Assembly: GCF_024362765.1 (NCBI RefSeq)
Contig: NZ_CP093302.1
Coordinates: 3,822,008 to 3,886,007, forward strand
Length of the DNA stretch: 64,000 bases
DNA from: Alkalihalobacillus sp. LMS6
Lineage (GTDB): Bacteria > Bacillota > Bacilli > Bacillales > Bacillaceae_D
Direction of reading: 5' to 3'
A program made the position numbers and the translations under genes. This document shows, piece after piece, positions 35,869 through 47,650 of the stretch; position 1 is the stretch's first letter; each line of letters begins with the position of its first letter. Under the pieces are notes generated by a model. It was not told the DNA's origin, did not search any database, and worked only from the letters and a program-made list of their open reading frames with translations.

Positions 35869-36663
35869 TTAAACCACAGATAGTGCGGTCGGGTAATAAG
35901 GGTCGGTATCATGAAGATGGATCGAACTTCCGACTTGATGCCCTTCTTGCTCCAATACTTGTTTCACCGTCATTCGCGCCAGATCCTTCATGTTATTATC
36001 TAAGCTTAGATGTGCAAGGTAAACATGGCTTTGTGTATCGCCGACCACATCATGAAGTGCAAGTGCTGCATCCTCATTGGAGACATGACCCATATCACTT
36101 AAAATTCGTCTTTTTACGTTCCAAGGATATCTACCAACACGTAGCATGTTTAAATCGTGATTTGATTCAAATACATAGGCATTTGCACCGACAATCGTTT
36201 TTTTAATCCGTTCGCTAACATAGCCCATGTCGGTTGCAATCACAAGCTTTCTTCCCTCATGTCGGAAACAATAAAACATGGGGTCAACGGCATCATGAGA
36301 CACACCAAATGATTCAATTTCAAGGTCCCCAAATTGTTTAACCGTTTCTTGATTAAAGTGGAATTTCTGATCGGTCGTTAACTGACCAAGCTGTTTCTCC
36401 ATGGCGTTCCACGTTTTTTCATTGGCGTAAATGGGGAGATTATGCTTACGAGCAAAAATCCCCACACCTTTTATATGATCGCTATGTTCATGGGTCACAA
36501 GTAAGGCATCAATTTGCTTAGGGTCACGGTCAATTTTCTTAAAAAGCTCGTCCATTTTTTTGCCAGTTAAACCTGCATCAACTAAAATTCTTTGCGATGG
36601 TGTTTCTACATACATCGCATTTCCGGTACTTCCGCTCGCAAGTACACTGAAACGCATAGCCAT
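35869..36663 (-). CDS. walJ: WalJ (YycJ) metallo-beta-lactamase-fold hydrolase
   Basis: The protein of about 264 residues has a metallo-beta-lactamase fold with the zinc motif T-H-E-H-S-D-H near residue 60, later ligands in V-S-H-D-A and A-T-D-M-G, and L-A-H-L-S near the C-terminus. WalJ/YycJ is implicated in coordinating cell division with replication and in DNA repair as a nuclease-like enzyme; the exact substrate is unsettled. ATG 36663 follows AGGAGG by 7 nt. It is the last gene of the walRKHIJ operon, about 50 nt after walI. Confidence 0.93.
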   Translation of the reverse strand: MAMRFSVLASGSTGNAMYVETPSQRILVDAGLTGKKMDELFKKIDRDPKQIDALLVTHEHSDHIKGVGIFARKHNLPIYANEKTWNAMEKQLGQLTTDQKFHFNQETVKQFGDLEIESFGVSHDAVDPMFYCFRHEGRKLVIATDMGYVSERIKKTIVGANAYVFESNHDLNMLRVGRYPWNVKRRILSDMGHVSNEDAALALHDVVGDTQSHVYLAHLSLDNNMKDLARMTVKQVLEQEGHQVGSSIHLHDTDPYYPTALSVV

Positions 36664-36712
36664 CTTCAGTCCTCCTTGATTTATCCACTCCCTCATCATG
36701 AGGATCGTTCAT

Positions 36713-37582
36713 TTACTCATCTGTACTTAACTCATCATCAATCTCATCATCTGATTGTGATTCGTCTGGGTACCATTGATGTTGCTCCAGCAGCAACGCA
36801 TTTACAAGGTAGACACGCATATCTTTCTCTTCTGCATCTGCACTTGATCGATCAACTGTCACAGCCCACATCGGTGAAAAAAAGCGTGGCGTTTGATCTG
36901 ATAGGCTATAGTAGCCAAACTCAATTTTTTCAACACTATTATTCATAGATAGATAATGGTTATCTAATAGCACTCTTAAAGCATCCATATAGGGAATGAT
37001 ATCTCGCTCATCTCGGTTTTCATCAAAGCTATAGCGCTGTTGCTCATAGGCAACCACTTCGTCATCATCATTTAATTCTAATGTGAGTGCTTCGTCATTA
37101 TCTATGAATGTATCAACCTGATTATACGTTTGATTGAAGTGAAGCAAATCATCCTCTCTTTTTGAGAACACATATTGATCACTATATAAAATGTTCTCTG
37201 CTAGAAAAGGAGCGAACCCTTCATCTGTACTCGTACTTAATGCTGAGCGAATATCTATTGGCTCATTTAGTTCAACTCGAATTTCATTAGGCGTTTGCCC
37301 TTGTGCTTCTACGGTGTGTCCTTCATCTTCAAGTTGTTCAATTTCATCGCTTGTAAAGCTGATTCTAGAGCCCTCTAACACAACGCCTCGCGCATCTGAT
37401 GTATTTACATTTCCATCAGGTAACGTGATATTGTTGTCATTTAATCGTTCAACGATTTCCGGGGCTTGTTCAATACTTTGAAGCTGACCTTCCATTACAC
37501 GATCGACAAACTGCCAACCTAAAAACACATTCAACAGGAGAAAAACGACAATAAAAATCGATTTTGTTCGATTCCAATTCAT
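36713..37582 (-). CDS. walI: WalI (YycI) regulator of WalK
   Basis: The 289-residue protein has one N-terminal transmembrane helix (about 9-24) and an acidic extracytoplasmic region with the YycI-type beta repeats (Y-S-F-D-E-N-R, I-E-F-G-Y-Y). WalI and WalH contact the WalK transmembrane region and restrain its kinase activity. Its start overlaps the walH stop by 4 nt (ATGA), and walJ follows. The acidic tail (D/E-rich last 20 residues) is longer than I expect for the family. Confidence 0.92.
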   Translation of the reverse strand: MNWNRTKSIFIVVFLLLNVFLGWQFVDRVMEGQLQSIEQAPEIVERLNDNNITLPDGNVNTSDARGVVLEGSRISFTSDEIEQLEDEGHTVEAQGQTPNEIRVELNEPIDIRSALSTSTDEGFAPFLAENILYSDQYVFSKREDDLLHFNQTYNQVDTFIDNDEALTLELNDDDEVVAYEQQRYSFDENRDERDIIPYMDALRVLLDNHYLSMNNSVEKIEFGYYSLSDQTPRFFSPMWAVTVDRSSADAEEKDMRVYLVNALLLEQHQWYPDESQSDDEIDDELSTDE

Positions 37583-38922
37583 CCTGGTAACTCCTCGTCC
37601 GGTTTTTCAATTGGTTTCCAATCTCCATTTGCTTTATAAAACCATGCCGGGCTTAGCTCAGCACGATTTCGGCTGGTCATCGTTGCTTTATAGCCTAAAC
37701 GAACATCTTTCACGTCTTCCCAAAGAACCGATGAGCTACTTTTCAACAATTCCACTGCATCTACACCTGAAGCGACTTCTCGCTCTTGATGGGTATATGA
37801 ATCTTGAAGTTGAAATAAAGGTCGACCCATGCTTATCACTTGTGTCCCTGCACGGGTAATGTACATTTTCATTCGATCTTGATCGCTACTTGCCGTCGTT
37901 AAACGATACTCATGAACAGGAAGATGATTAACATGTAAACGAAATTCAATTTGGCCAGTCGAATCTTTTTTATTTACTTGATCGACCGCATATTGATCCG
38001 TCCATCCACCTGTTGCGTTAATAAATTCTTGTCCGACTTCTAAAATATGACGACTGCTCTCTTCTTGGCTATCTGTAGAATATGGATACGAGTAATTTAA
38101 ATACGAGATCGTGCTATCGTGCGTCACTGTTCGACTGCCGTCTGTAAATAAATATTCTCCATTTAATTGATTGGCTCTCGGTACATCCGTTCCACTAAAT
38201 AATCGCTGATTAATCAGCATGGGCATGTCACTATCCATATTTAGCGTATAGTCATATAAACGTACAACTTGTTTCTCTACTGGCACGTAAATATCATTTC
38301 GTAGCAACAAATAATCAGAGTCATTTTCTTTAACGACTTCCGTTTCTAGCTCTGCTTCTGTGTCATTCGCGTAAATTAAATTTTTCAGTTCACTCGCTGG
38401 CATTGACGAACGCATCGACATGAAATCTTCTTTTTCCGCTGACGCAAAGGTTAAATTCACATGCTCATCCTCCGCTACATAAATAAGCAGACGATCGACT
38501 TCACGATTCGTATTCATTTGATCATAATCTTCATCAAAAAAAGCGAGAAGCGATTGAAGCGGTATTTCATCAGGGAAACGTAACTCAATACCTTGTGCAC
38601 TTGTCTGGACAGGATCGGCTGATATGGCATGCTCTAATCCGTGACTTCTTAAGCTCCCCAGCGTTTCTTCAAATCGATTATCTACACGGTTCATTAACGC
38701 GTATCCTTGATCATCTTTGTGTAGAATCATTGAGCTTGGCTGAATAAGCTCTGTCACTGCTCGCTCTTCACCTATCATGGAATTCGCATAACTTTCACTT
38801 ACATCCGATTCACTTTCTAGTGCTTGCATACTTGGTTGATACGTCCATAATTGATAAGTAAAAAACAAACTTAAGCAAATTAAAGCAACTAAAGTGACAG
38901 TTTTAAACTGTTCGTATTTCAC
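37579..38922 (-). CDS. walH: WalH (YycH) regulator of WalK
   Basis: The 447-residue protein has one N-terminal membrane helix (about 9-28) and a large extracytoplasmic three-domain region with typical YycH blocks (N-G-E-Y-L-F-T-D-G-S-R-T-V and S-W or S-P-A-W-F-Y-K near the end). With WalI it forms the membrane complex that modulates the WalK sensor kinase. It starts at a GTG overlapping the walK stop by 4 nt, consistent with translational coupling in the wal operon. Confidence 0.93.
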   Translation of the reverse strand: MKYEQFKTVTLVALICLSLFFTYQLWTYQPSMQALESESDVSESYANSMIGEERAVTELIQPSSMILHKDDQGYALMNRVDNRFEETLGSLRSHGLEHAISADPVQTSAQGIELRFPDEIPLQSLLAFFDEDYDQMNTNREVDRLLIYVAEDEHVNLTFASAEKEDFMSMRSSMPASELKNLIYANDTEAELETEVVKENDSDYLLLRNDIYVPVEKQVVRLYDYTLNMDSDMPMLINQRLFSGTDVPRANQLNGEYLFTDGSRTVTHDSTISYLNYSYPYSTDSQEESSRHILEVGQEFINATGGWTDQYAVDQVNKKDSTGQIEFRLHVNHLPVHEYRLTTASSDQDRMKMYITRAGTQVISMGRPLFQLQDSYTHQEREVASGVDAVELLKSSSSVLWEDVKDVRLGYKATMTSRNRAELSPAWFYKANGDWKPIEKPDEELPG

Positions 38923-40793
38923 ACTTTACCTCCTTTAAACGTTGAATAAGGCAATGTTATATAGATCGTTGTTCCTTCATTGTATTCACTATTAACCCAG
39001 ATTTCTCCTTCGTGGGCAAGCACATATTCTTTTGCGATCGCTAGACCAAGTCCAGTCCCACCAACATTACGTGCTCTTGCTTTATCTACTCGATAAAAAC
39101 GTTCAAAAATCTTATCCTGCGATTCAGCCGGAATTCCCATTCCTTCATCGGAAATGCTTATTCTTGCTTTATTTCCTTGATGCAGAAGCGTAATCGTCAC
39201 ATTTCCGCCTTCTGGAGAATACTTAATCGCATTAGACACAATATTATCTAGAACTTGCGTCAACTTATCTTCATCGATTTTAGCGAACGTAGGCTGCTTG
39301 ACAATATGACGATGAAATTCAATATCTTTATCTTTCACAATCATTTCAAATCGTTCGATGATACTGTGTAAAAACGAGCCTAATTCAACCCATTGTAAAT
39401 CCATCTCGTAATCTTGTGAATCAATTCTTGATAGCTGTAGCAAGTCATTCACTAAACGAATCATTCGATCTGTCTCTTTTTGAGTGACGTTTAGGAAATG
39501 CGGCGCAATTTCCTTGTCTTCTATTGCTCCATCCGCTAACGCTTCAAGATAACTTTTCATCGTAGTCAAAGGCGTTCTTAGCTCGTGGGATACATTCGCA
39601 ACAAACTCACGACGCTCCCCTTCAATTTTCTCTTTTTCCGTAACATCATGAAGAACCGTAATTAGGCCGTTCATAGGACCTTCATCTTCTTGAATCGCAG
39701 AAAAATTTGCCTCTAATAAAACAAGCTTATCGCCATAACTAAAGTCTAGCAATACCGATTCATTTTTTTCGTAAAGATCATAGATGCTTTGTGTTTCATC
39801 CATATTCAACACTTCAATAATCGGTTTCCTAAGTACGTGTTTGAGCGAAATGCCTAGCAATTCTTCGGCGCGACGGTTCATCAGAATAATTAATCCACTT
39901 TGATCAGTCGCTACTACCCCATCCGTCATGTGTGCAAGAACAGAACGAAGTCGCTTCTGCTCCCGGTCTCTCATTAAAGTTGTATCGTGAAGCTTATTCG
40001 TTAACTCATTAAATGACATCGCTAGCTGACCAAGCTCATCAGATCCATACACTTTTACTTGTCTAGAAAAGTCCCCATGACCCATACGTAAAGCTTGTCT
40101 TCTCATATCGAGGATTGGTGCCGTAATCGTCCGCGCTACTAAAATAATGACGAAAAACGTAATTAACAAAGCAATCGTCGATGCGACAATAAAAATTTGG
40201 TTAATAGACTGCGCTTGATCTGTCACTTCTTCTATTGACGCTTCTACATAGACAGCACCTTGAATTTCACTTGCTTCAGGGCTTTCTCCATCAATAGAAG
40301 CACTCGAAAAATCCTCATTCGGTCGAATCGGCTGTGCTTTAACAAAATAGCGCTCCTGGTTCTGTTCGTTAATCCGTTGATCGCTTAGAGAAGAACCACC
40401 GGTAATGGCTCTTCTTACAATGGTTTGTTCTGTTAATTGACCAATTCTACTTTGATCACTTGGATCAGAGCTAGCTAGCAATACAAAATCATTTCCAATA
40501 ATTTGTGCTTTCCCAAACCGAATATTATCGTCTGTTTGCGGAAATGTTTCGTTTAGAAGTGTATTTAAATTTTCCTGTGTGTCTGAATCCTCGTCAATTA
40601 ATTCTCTTGCCGCGCTCACGGTCAATAAATTTACCCGGTCACTAATTACCGTTTCATAGTTATCCATTAAGCTTCTCTCAAGTGAATTCGAGAAATAAAA
40701 GCCAACAATTTGCATGGCCAGGACAATAAGAAGCATATAAATAATAATGAGTTTAAACCGTATTGATTTGAAGAAACCTACGTTTCGATCCAT
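38919..40793 (-). CDS. walK: WalK sensor histidine kinase
   Basis: The 624-residue kinase has two membrane helices (about 13-33 and 200-222) flanking an extracytoplasmic Cache-like domain, then HAMP, PAS (about 275-370, G-V-V-A-T-D-Q-S-G), HisKA with F-V-A-N-V-S-H-E-L-R-T-P-L, and HATPase (D-N-I-V-S-N-A-I-K-Y-S, D-E-G-M-G-I-P, G-T-G-L-G-L-A). It senses cell-wall status and phosphorylates WalR. Slightly longer than the B. subtilis protein. It follows walR by 8 nt and overlaps walH. Confidence 0.96.
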   Translation of the reverse strand: MDRNVGFFKSIRFKLIIIYMLLIVLAMQIVGFYFSNSLERSLMDNYETVISDRVNLLTVSAARELIDEDSDTQENLNTLLNETFPQTDDNIRFGKAQIIGNDFVLLASSDPSDQSRIGQLTEQTIVRRAITGGSSLSDQRINEQNQERYFVKAQPIRPNEDFSSASIDGESPEASEIQGAVYVEASIEEVTDQAQSINQIFIVASTIALLITFFVIILVARTITAPILDMRRQALRMGHGDFSRQVKVYGSDELGQLAMSFNELTNKLHDTTLMRDREQKRLRSVLAHMTDGVVATDQSGLIILMNRRAEELLGISLKHVLRKPIIEVLNMDETQSIYDLYEKNESVLLDFSYGDKLVLLEANFSAIQEDEGPMNGLITVLHDVTEKEKIEGERREFVANVSHELRTPLTTMKSYLEALADGAIEDKEIAPHFLNVTQKETDRMIRLVNDLLQLSRIDSQDYEMDLQWVELGSFLHSIIERFEMIVKDKDIEFHRHIVKQPTFAKIDEDKLTQVLDNIVSNAIKYSPEGGNVTITLLHQGNKARISISDEGMGIPAESQDKIFERFYRVDKARARNVGGTGLGLAIAKEYVLAHEGEIWVNSEYNEGTTIYITLPYSTFKGGKV

Positions 40794-40801
40794 TTACACC
40801 A

Positions 40802-41509
40802 TTACTCCTGATTATCCTGCGACGCTAGGAAGTACCCGACACCTCGGCGGGTCATAATCCACGTAGGATAGCTTGGATTATCTTCAACTTTCTCTCTTAA
40901 CCGTCTTACTGTTACATCGACTGTACGCACGTCACCAAAGTAATCATAGCCCCATACTGCTTGTAATAAATGCTCACGGGTCATGACTTGTCCAAGGTGC
41001 TTTCCAAGATAGTGAATCAACTCAAACTCTCTATGTGTTAAGTCAACCGCTTCTCCACGTTTTCGCACTTGATAAGCGTCTGGGTGAATCGATAGATCGC
41101 CAATATGCATTTCTTTTGAAGACGAGCCTGTGTCGTCTGTTGCAGCTTGCTGCCTTCTTAGATTGGCTTTTACTCGTGCTAATAGTTCGCGTGTACTAAA
41201 CGGTTTCGTTACATAGTCGTCCGCGCCTAGCTCTAAGCCTAGAACTTTATCAATTTCTGAGTCTTTTGCAGTGAGCATAATAATCGGTAAGTCGTATTGC
41301 TTCCGCACTTCGCGACAAACTTCCATTCCATCCTTAAAGGGCAGCATAATATCCAGTAACATTAAATCTGGTTTTCGCTCGCTCACTTTTTCCAATGCTT
41401 CATTTCCGTCATATGCACAATCAACACTAAAGCCTTCTTTTTCCAAATTAAATTTCAATATATCTGCAATTGGTTTTTCATCATCTACAACTAATATATA
41501 TTTATCCAT
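40802..41509 (-). CDS. walR: WalR (YycF) response regulator
   Basis: This 235-residue OmpR-family regulator has a receiver domain with the acidic pocket D-D-E, phospho-acceptor D in L-L-D-I-M-L-P, T-A-K-D, and a C-terminal winged helix ([16 protein letters not shown]). WalR is the essential regulator of wall hydrolases and wall homeostasis in Firmicutes. AGGAGG is upstream of ATG 41509. It heads the walRKHIJ operon; its leader contains a perfect DnaA box at 41598-41606. Confidence 0.97.
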   Translation of the reverse strand: MDKYILVVDDEKPIADILKFNLEKEGFSVDCAYDGNEALEKVSERKPDLMLLDIMLPFKDGMEVCREVRKQYDLPIIMLTAKDSEIDKVLGLELGADDYVTKPFSTRELLARVKANLRRQQAATDDTGSSSKEMHIGDLSIHPDAYQVRKRGEAVDLTHREFELIHYLGKHLGQVMTREHLLQAVWGYDYFGDVRTVDVTVRRLREKVEDNPSYPTWIMTRRGVGYFLASQDNQE

Positions 41510-41597
41510 TATTTTTTCCTCCTGAAACGTAAATCAATCTTAAATCATCACGTATAAGAACTGTTTACTTAAACAAAACACCAGCGCCTGCTGATGT

Positions 41598-41606
41598 TTA
41601 TCCACA
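41598..41606. other. Perfect DnaA box in the walR leader
   Basis: TTATCCACA about 90 nt upstream of the walR start, between walR and the tRNA terminator. Confidence 0.5.
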
Positions 41607-41663
41607 AAAAAATTGCCTGGGGAATAATTTGTCCCTCATTCTAGTTTAACATATCTACCAAAA

Positions 41664-41699
41664 ACAAAAAGAACTTTATGCATACACATAAAGTTCTTT
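41664..41699 (-). terminator. Terminator of the tRNA cluster
   Basis: Perfect 13-bp arms AAAGAACTTTATG / CATAAAGTTCTTT, 6-nt loop, then T-rich sequence on the minus strand, 4 nt after tRNA-Thr. Confidence 0.9.
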
Positions 41700-41702
41700 C
41701 GA

Positions 41703-41775
<73 letters not shown>

Positions 41776-41778
41776 AAG

Positions 41779-41854
<76 letters not shown>

Positions 41855-41897
41855 TTGCTATAACATCATGATTATTTTAAAAATTACTAAGAAAAAA

Positions 41898-41974
41898 TGG
41901 CGGTCCGGACGGGACTCGAACCCGCGACCTCCTGCGTGACAGGCAGGCATTCTAACCAACTGAACTACCGGACC
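41898..41974 (-). tRNA. tRNA-Asp (anticodon GTC)
   Basis: Acceptor GGTCCGG / CCGGACC with G discriminator (the Asp identity element), anticodon loop CTGTCAC, T-loop GGTTCGAGTCC. CCA is encoded. Confidence 0.96.
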
Positions 41975-42000
41975 ATTTTGTGTATGTATTTATATAAAAG

Positions 42001-42072
42001 TGACCCGTACGGGATTCGAACCCGTGTTACCGCCGTGAAAGGGCGGTGTCTTAACCGCTTGACCAACGGGCC
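42001..42072 (-). tRNA. tRNA-Glu (anticodon TTC)
   Basis: Acceptor GGCCCGT / ACGGGTC, anticodon loop CTTTCAC, T-loop GGTTCGAATCC, discriminator A. CCA is not encoded. Confidence 0.96.
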
Positions 42073-42082
42073 ACTGTAGAAA

Positions 42083-42158
42083 TGGTGAGCCATGAAGGAT
42101 TCGAACCTTCGACCCTCTGATTAAAAGTCAGATGCTCTACCAACTGAGCTAATGGCTC
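42083..42158 (-). tRNA. tRNA-Lys (anticodon TTT)
   Basis: Acceptor GAGCCAT / ATGGCTC, anticodon loop CTTTTAA, T-loop GGTTCGAATCC, discriminator A, CCA encoded. It is first in the Lys-Glu-Asp-Phe-Thr transcript, the same order as the B. subtilis trnY cluster next to purA, with Thr added. Confidence 0.96.
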
Positions 42159-42229
42159 AAATATTAAAACTGAGCAGACGGTGCAATAAGCAAGCCGTGT
42201 TTCGTCATATCCTCTCGACGACAAGATTT

Positions 42230-42258
42230 ATAATATCATACATAAATCATCTGCGCAA
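42230..42258 (-). promoter_or_regulatory. SigmaA promoter of the tRNA cluster
   Basis: TTGCGC (42253-42258), 17-nt spacer, TATTAT (42230-42235) on the minus strand, about 70 nt upstream of tRNA-Lys. Confidence 0.65.
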
Positions 42259-42371
42259 CACTTTTTAAAAACTTTTTTTACAAAAACTTTTTTTACCACG
42301 AAAGCCAGTCTTAAGCATACTGAAAGTAAAGGGAAAACGCAAGCTTTTCCTTACGTTTTCCACACGTTCAA

Positions 42372-43763
<1,392 letters not shown>

Positions 43764-43775
43764 TTAAAACTCTTA

Positions 43776-45137
43776 TTACATTGGTGGCATATCGCTTTCA
43801 TCGTGTCTTCGATCTAGATTCACGAATTTGTTGTATTCTTTAACGAATGCAAGCTCAACCGTTCCCACTGGACCATTTCGTTGTTTAGCGATGATAATTT
43901 CTATTGTATTCTTATTTTCCGTTTCTTTATCGTAGTAATCATCACGATAGAGGAATGCAACAATATCTGCATCCTGCTCAATACTCCCTGATTCACGAAT
44001 ATCGGACATCATTGGTCGCTTATCTTGTCGTGACTCTACACCTCGAGAAAGCTGTGACAGAGCAATAACGGGTACTTCAAGCTCACGGGCAATTGCTTTT
44101 AAAGTCCGTGAAATCTCCGATACTTCCTGTTGGCGGTTTTCACCACCTCTACCGTTTCCTTGAATCAGCTGTAAATAGTCAATCAGAATCATGCCAAGAC
44201 CACTCTCTTGCTTCAATCGGCGACATTTAGCACGGATTTCACCGACTTTCACTCCCGGTGTATCATCAATATAAATTCCTGCTTTTGATAAAGAACCCAT
44301 GGCCATGGATAGTTTATGCCAATCCTCTTCTTCTAACGCACCTGTTCGCATTCGCTGGGCGTCAATATTGCCTTCTGCACACAACATTCGTGTGACAAGC
44401 TGACTTGCGCCCATCTCCAATGAAAAGATAGCCACATTCTCTTCTGTCTTGGTTGCTACATTCTGTGCGATGTTTAATGCAAATGCGGTTTTTCCGACAG
44501 AAGGACGTGCTGCAACGATAATTAAATCATTTCGCTGAAATCCAGCTGTCATTGTATCTAGTTCAGAGAATCCTGTTGCAATCCCTGTAATATCTCCGCG
44601 TGATTGTTGCAACACTTCTATTTGATCGTACGTTTCAAGTAAAACGTCTTTAATTTGCACGAAGTTTGTAGAGTTTTTCTGTTGAGCCACTTCCAGAATC
44701 GTTTTTTCTGCATGGTCCAGTATGGCGCCTACTTCATCTTCATTTGCATAACCATCTTTGACAATATCAGAGGCTGCACGAATCAAACGTCGAAGCAGCG
44801 ATTTCTCCTCGACAATTCGGCTGTAATAATCAACGTTGGTCGCTGTCGGCACGGTTTCAGCAATATCTGTTAAATAAGGAACACCGCCAACATCATCCAG
44901 CCATTGCCTTCCTTGGAGCTCAGCAGTCAATGTCACTAAATCAACAGGATCACCTTTTTCACTAATATCCAGCATCGCTTCATAAATTCGCTGATGACTC
45001 GCTCGATAAAAGTCTTGAGGAAGGAGCCGTTCGCTCGCCGTAGTTAGCGCATTTACTTCTATTAAAATAGAGCCTAGAACGGCTTGTTCGGCTTCAATAT
45101 TCTGCGGTGGTGTCCGATCATTTAGAAGATCACTCAT
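43776..45137 (-). CDS. dnaC: Replicative DNA helicase (DnaB homologue)
   Basis: The 453-residue hexameric helicase unwinds DNA at the replication fork. The N-terminal P-P-Q-N-I-E-A-E-Q-A-V-L-G-S is the primase-interacting domain; the RecA-like domain has Walker A A-R-P-S-V-G-K-T-A, L-I-D-Y-L-Q-L-I and S-R-G-V-E-S-R-Q-D-K-R-P. The gene is called dnaC in B. subtilis. ATG 45137 follows AAGGGG. A hairpin separates it from rplI upstream. Confidence 0.96.
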   Translation of the reverse strand: MSDLLNDRTPPQNIEAEQAVLGSILIEVNALTTASERLLPQDFYRASHQRIYEAMLDISEKGDPVDLVTLTAELQGRQWLDDVGGVPYLTDIAETVPTATNVDYYSRIVEEKSLLRRLIRAASDIVKDGYANEDEVGAILDHAEKTILEVAQQKNSTNFVQIKDVLLETYDQIEVLQQSRGDITGIATGFSELDTMTAGFQRNDLIIVAARPSVGKTAFALNIAQNVATKTEENVAIFSLEMGASQLVTRMLCAEGNIDAQRMRTGALEEEDWHKLSMAMGSLSKAGIYIDDTPGVKVGEIRAKCRRLKQESGLGMILIDYLQLIQGNGRGGENRQQEVSEISRTLKAIARELEVPVIALSQLSRGVESRQDKRPMMSDIRESGSIEQDADIVAFLYRDDYYDKETENKNTIEIIIAKQRNGPVGTVELAFVKEYNKFVNLDRRHDESDMPPM

Positions 45138-45170
45138 AGTGTCTACCCCTTCTATAGTAGTAACGGAAAT

Positions 45171-45197
45171 GAAGCTGACTCGCTTTGAGTCAGCTTC
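45171..45197 (-). terminator. Hairpin between rplI and dnaC
   Basis: Perfect 11-bp arms GAAGCTGACTC / GAGTCAGCTTC with a 5-nt loop, just after the rplI stop. The following T-tract is weak, so it may be leaky and allow read-through into dnaC. Confidence 0.65.
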
Positions 45198-45206
45198 TAC
45201 CTTTCC

Positions 45207-45650
45207 TTATACTTCCTTTACATGAACATTTAAAACAGCTGTTACTTCTGGATGAATCTTAATTGGTACTTTCGTGTAGCCGAGAGTACGAATAGGATCA
45301 TCTAATTGAATTTTTCGCTTATCAATTTTCTTGACTTCTTTTTGAAGAGCTTCAGCAATTTGTTTTGTCGAGACAGCTCCAAATAAGCGACCACCTTCAC
45401 CTGCTTTTGCAGGAATCGTAATCGTTAATTCTTCAAGTTTCTGTTTAAATGCCTGCGCTTCTTCTAATTCAGCTTGAACTTTCTTTTCTTGACTCTTCTG
45501 TTGCGCTTCAAGATCTTTCATATTACCAGTAGTTGCTTCTTTGGCTAAGTGGTTTGGTAGCAAATAGTTACGTGCATAACCTTCTGCAACATCCTTTGTT
45601 TCACCTTTTTTTCCTTTTCCTTTAACATCTTTTAAGAAAATAACTTTCAT
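45207..45650 (-). CDS. rplI: 50S ribosomal protein L9
   Basis: The 147-residue protein has the N-terminal rRNA-binding domain with [20 protein letters not shown] and a long connecting helix to the C-terminal domain (G-R-L-F-G-A-V-S-T). The start overlaps the gdpP stop by 4 nt (ATGA), as in many Firmicutes. Confidence 0.97.
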   Translation of the reverse strand: MKVIFLKDVKGKGKKGETKDVAEGYARNYLLPNHLAKEATTGNMKDLEAQQKSQEKKVQAELEEAQAFKQKLEELTITIPAKAGEGGRLFGAVSTKQIAEALQKEVKKIDKRKIQLDDPIRTLGYTKVPIKIHPEVTAVLNVHVKEV

Positions 45651-47617
45651 CGTTCGGTACCTCCTTCAAATCCCTCATCAATCGCTTGTTCTAGCCTATC
45701 TTTAACTTCTTCACGTGTGGTCTCTTCTAATTGCGTTGCCGCATTAGAAAGATGCCCGCCACCACCGAGCCGCTCCATAATGACTTGAACATTAATATCA
45801 CCTAACGAGCGAGCGCTAATTCCGACACGACCATCGCCTCGCTTACAAACAACGAAGGATGCGCGCACACCGCTCATCGTCAACAGTGTATCTGCGGCTT
45901 GAGCAATAATAATTTGATCGTATGGTTCATCATCTTTTGCCATCGCAATCGCATACCCGTCGCGATAAACATATGCATTTTCCATTAGCTTTGCACGACG
46001 TACGTAGCTTCCTAGATCTTCTTTTAACAACTTCTGAACCAGTGCCGTATCAGCTCCATTAGCCCTTAAAAAGGAGGCTGCATCAAACGTTCTTGCACCT
46101 GTCCGCACAGCAAAACTTTTCGTATCTACCGTAATGCCTGCCAAAAGGGCCGTTGCTTCTAATCGATCCATTTTAAACTGCATCGGTTGGTATTCAAGCA
46201 ACTCTGTTACAAGCTCTGCTGTTGAAGACGCATAGGGTTCCATATAAACAAGAACGGGATCATGAACAAAATCTTCACTTCTTCTATGGTGATCAAGAAC
46301 AATGATGCGATCAACCATCTGTAGCAGCTTTGGTTCGATAACCATAGAAGGTTTATGCGTATCTACGATGATGAGCAACGTTTCTTTGTCTGCAATCTGA
46401 ATCGCTTCTTCTGGAGAAACAAATTGATTCCATAAATGATCTTGTTGCTTCACTTCATCAAGCAAGCGCTGAACATCTGCATTTGTATCTTCCTCATCTA
46501 AGACGATAAAGCCCTCACGATCATTTAAATCCGCTAACTTTAATACGCCTATAGACGCACCAATCGCATCCATATCAGGACGATTATGCCCCATCACAAT
46601 GACTTTCTCGCTTTCTTTAACGAAATCACGCAAAGCATGGGAAATCACTCTTGCACGGACCCGCGTTCGTTTCTCAACGGCGTTTGTTTTCCCTCCGTAA
46701 AAGCGAACACGACCATTTTTCTTTTTAATCGCGACTTGATCTCCTCCTCGACCTAATGCAAGGTCCAGGCTGGATTGCGCTAAAACACCAAGCTGCTTCA
46801 GTGATGCTTCTTCCGTACCGACACCGATACTTAATGTGATAGGCGCCTTTTCTTTTGCGGTAATCTCACGAATCTCATCAAGAAGTTCAAACCGATTTTC
46901 TTCTAACAGCAACAATGTCTTGTGATTCATCACAGCTAAAAAGCGATCTGAAGACGTTCGGCGCAAATAAATGTCATAGTCATTCGCCCAATTGTTTAGC
47001 GCTGTAGTGACTTGGGCCAATAAGCGGCTTCGAATTTGGTCGTCCATGCTTTGTGTTACTTCATCATAGTTATCCAAATAGATATGAGCGATTAACGGTA
47101 GCATATGGTCATACCGCTTCTGCGTCGTCTCTTTCTCTGTTACATCAACAACATAAATAAGCCGTTCGTTTTGTTCAAAGGTAAAGTGGTAATAACCTGA
47201 ATCAAACTGAATAGTTTCTTCCGTCGTTTCCCCTTGGATAAATTGCTGTAAATCCTCATGAATTACCTTTACATCCAGTCCATTTAACCCTGTACCAAAT
47301 CGTTCTTGAATAAATGGATTTGTCCATTGAATCGTTCCACTCTCATTATAAAGCACAATCCCGACTGGAAGCTTGGTTATTGCTTCATCACTTGCTTTAT
47401 TTACTCGATACGATAAAGTCGAGATATACGTATCAAGATAATGATCGTCTTTTTTCTTTGCACGAAAATAGAAAAACAACCACACAAGCAACAGCACCGT
47501 TACGAGTAAACCAGCCTCCCAACGATTAAACATAAGCCACGTCGTTAAAAACAAAACAAGGACAAACAATGTGATGACATACGTGTGCTGCCACCACGGC
47601 TTGTTCCAATTAGGCAT
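45647..47617 (-). CDS. gdpP: GdpP, c-di-AMP phosphodiesterase
   Basis: The protein of about 656 residues has two N-terminal membrane helices, a PAS-like domain, a degenerate GGDEF domain and a C-terminal DHH/DHHA1 phosphodiesterase. Catalytic residues are in [16 protein letters not shown] and L-D-H-H-R-R-S, with G-G-G-G-H in DHHA1. It hydrolyses c-di-AMP to pApA and so affects wall integrity and potassium balance. ATG 47617 is 9 nt after AGGAG; the ATG at 47626 abuts it. Confidence 0.95.
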   Translation of the reverse strand: MPNWNKPWWQHTYVITLFVLVLFLTTWLMFNRWEAGLLVTVLLLVWLFFYFRAKKKDDHYLDTYISTLSYRVNKASDEAITKLPVGIVLYNESGTIQWTNPFIQERFGTGLNGLDVKVIHEDLQQFIQGETTEETIQFDSGYYHFTFEQNERLIYVVDVTEKETTQKRYDHMLPLIAHIYLDNYDEVTQSMDDQIRSRLLAQVTTALNNWANDYDIYLRRTSSDRFLAVMNHKTLLLLEENRFELLDEIREITAKEKAPITLSIGVGTEEASLKQLGVLAQSSLDLALGRGGDQVAIKKKNGRVRFYGGKTNAVEKRTRVRARVISHALRDFVKESEKVIVMGHNRPDMDAIGASIGVLKLADLNDREGFIVLDEEDTNADVQRLLDEVKQQDHLWNQFVSPEEAIQIADKETLLIIVDTHKPSMVIEPKLLQMVDRIIVLDHHRRSEDFVHDPVLVYMEPYASSTAELVTELLEYQPMQFKMDRLEATALLAGITVDTKSFAVRTGARTFDAASFLRANGADTALVQKLLKEDLGSYVRRAKLMENAYVYRDGYAIAMAKDDEPYDQIIIAQAADTLLTMSGVRASFVVCKRGDGRVGISARSLGDINVQVIMERLGGGGHLSNAATQLEETTREEVKDRLEQAIDEGFEGGTER

Positions 47618-47650
47618 GAATGTCATCTCCTACTCATTACTACCAAATAA

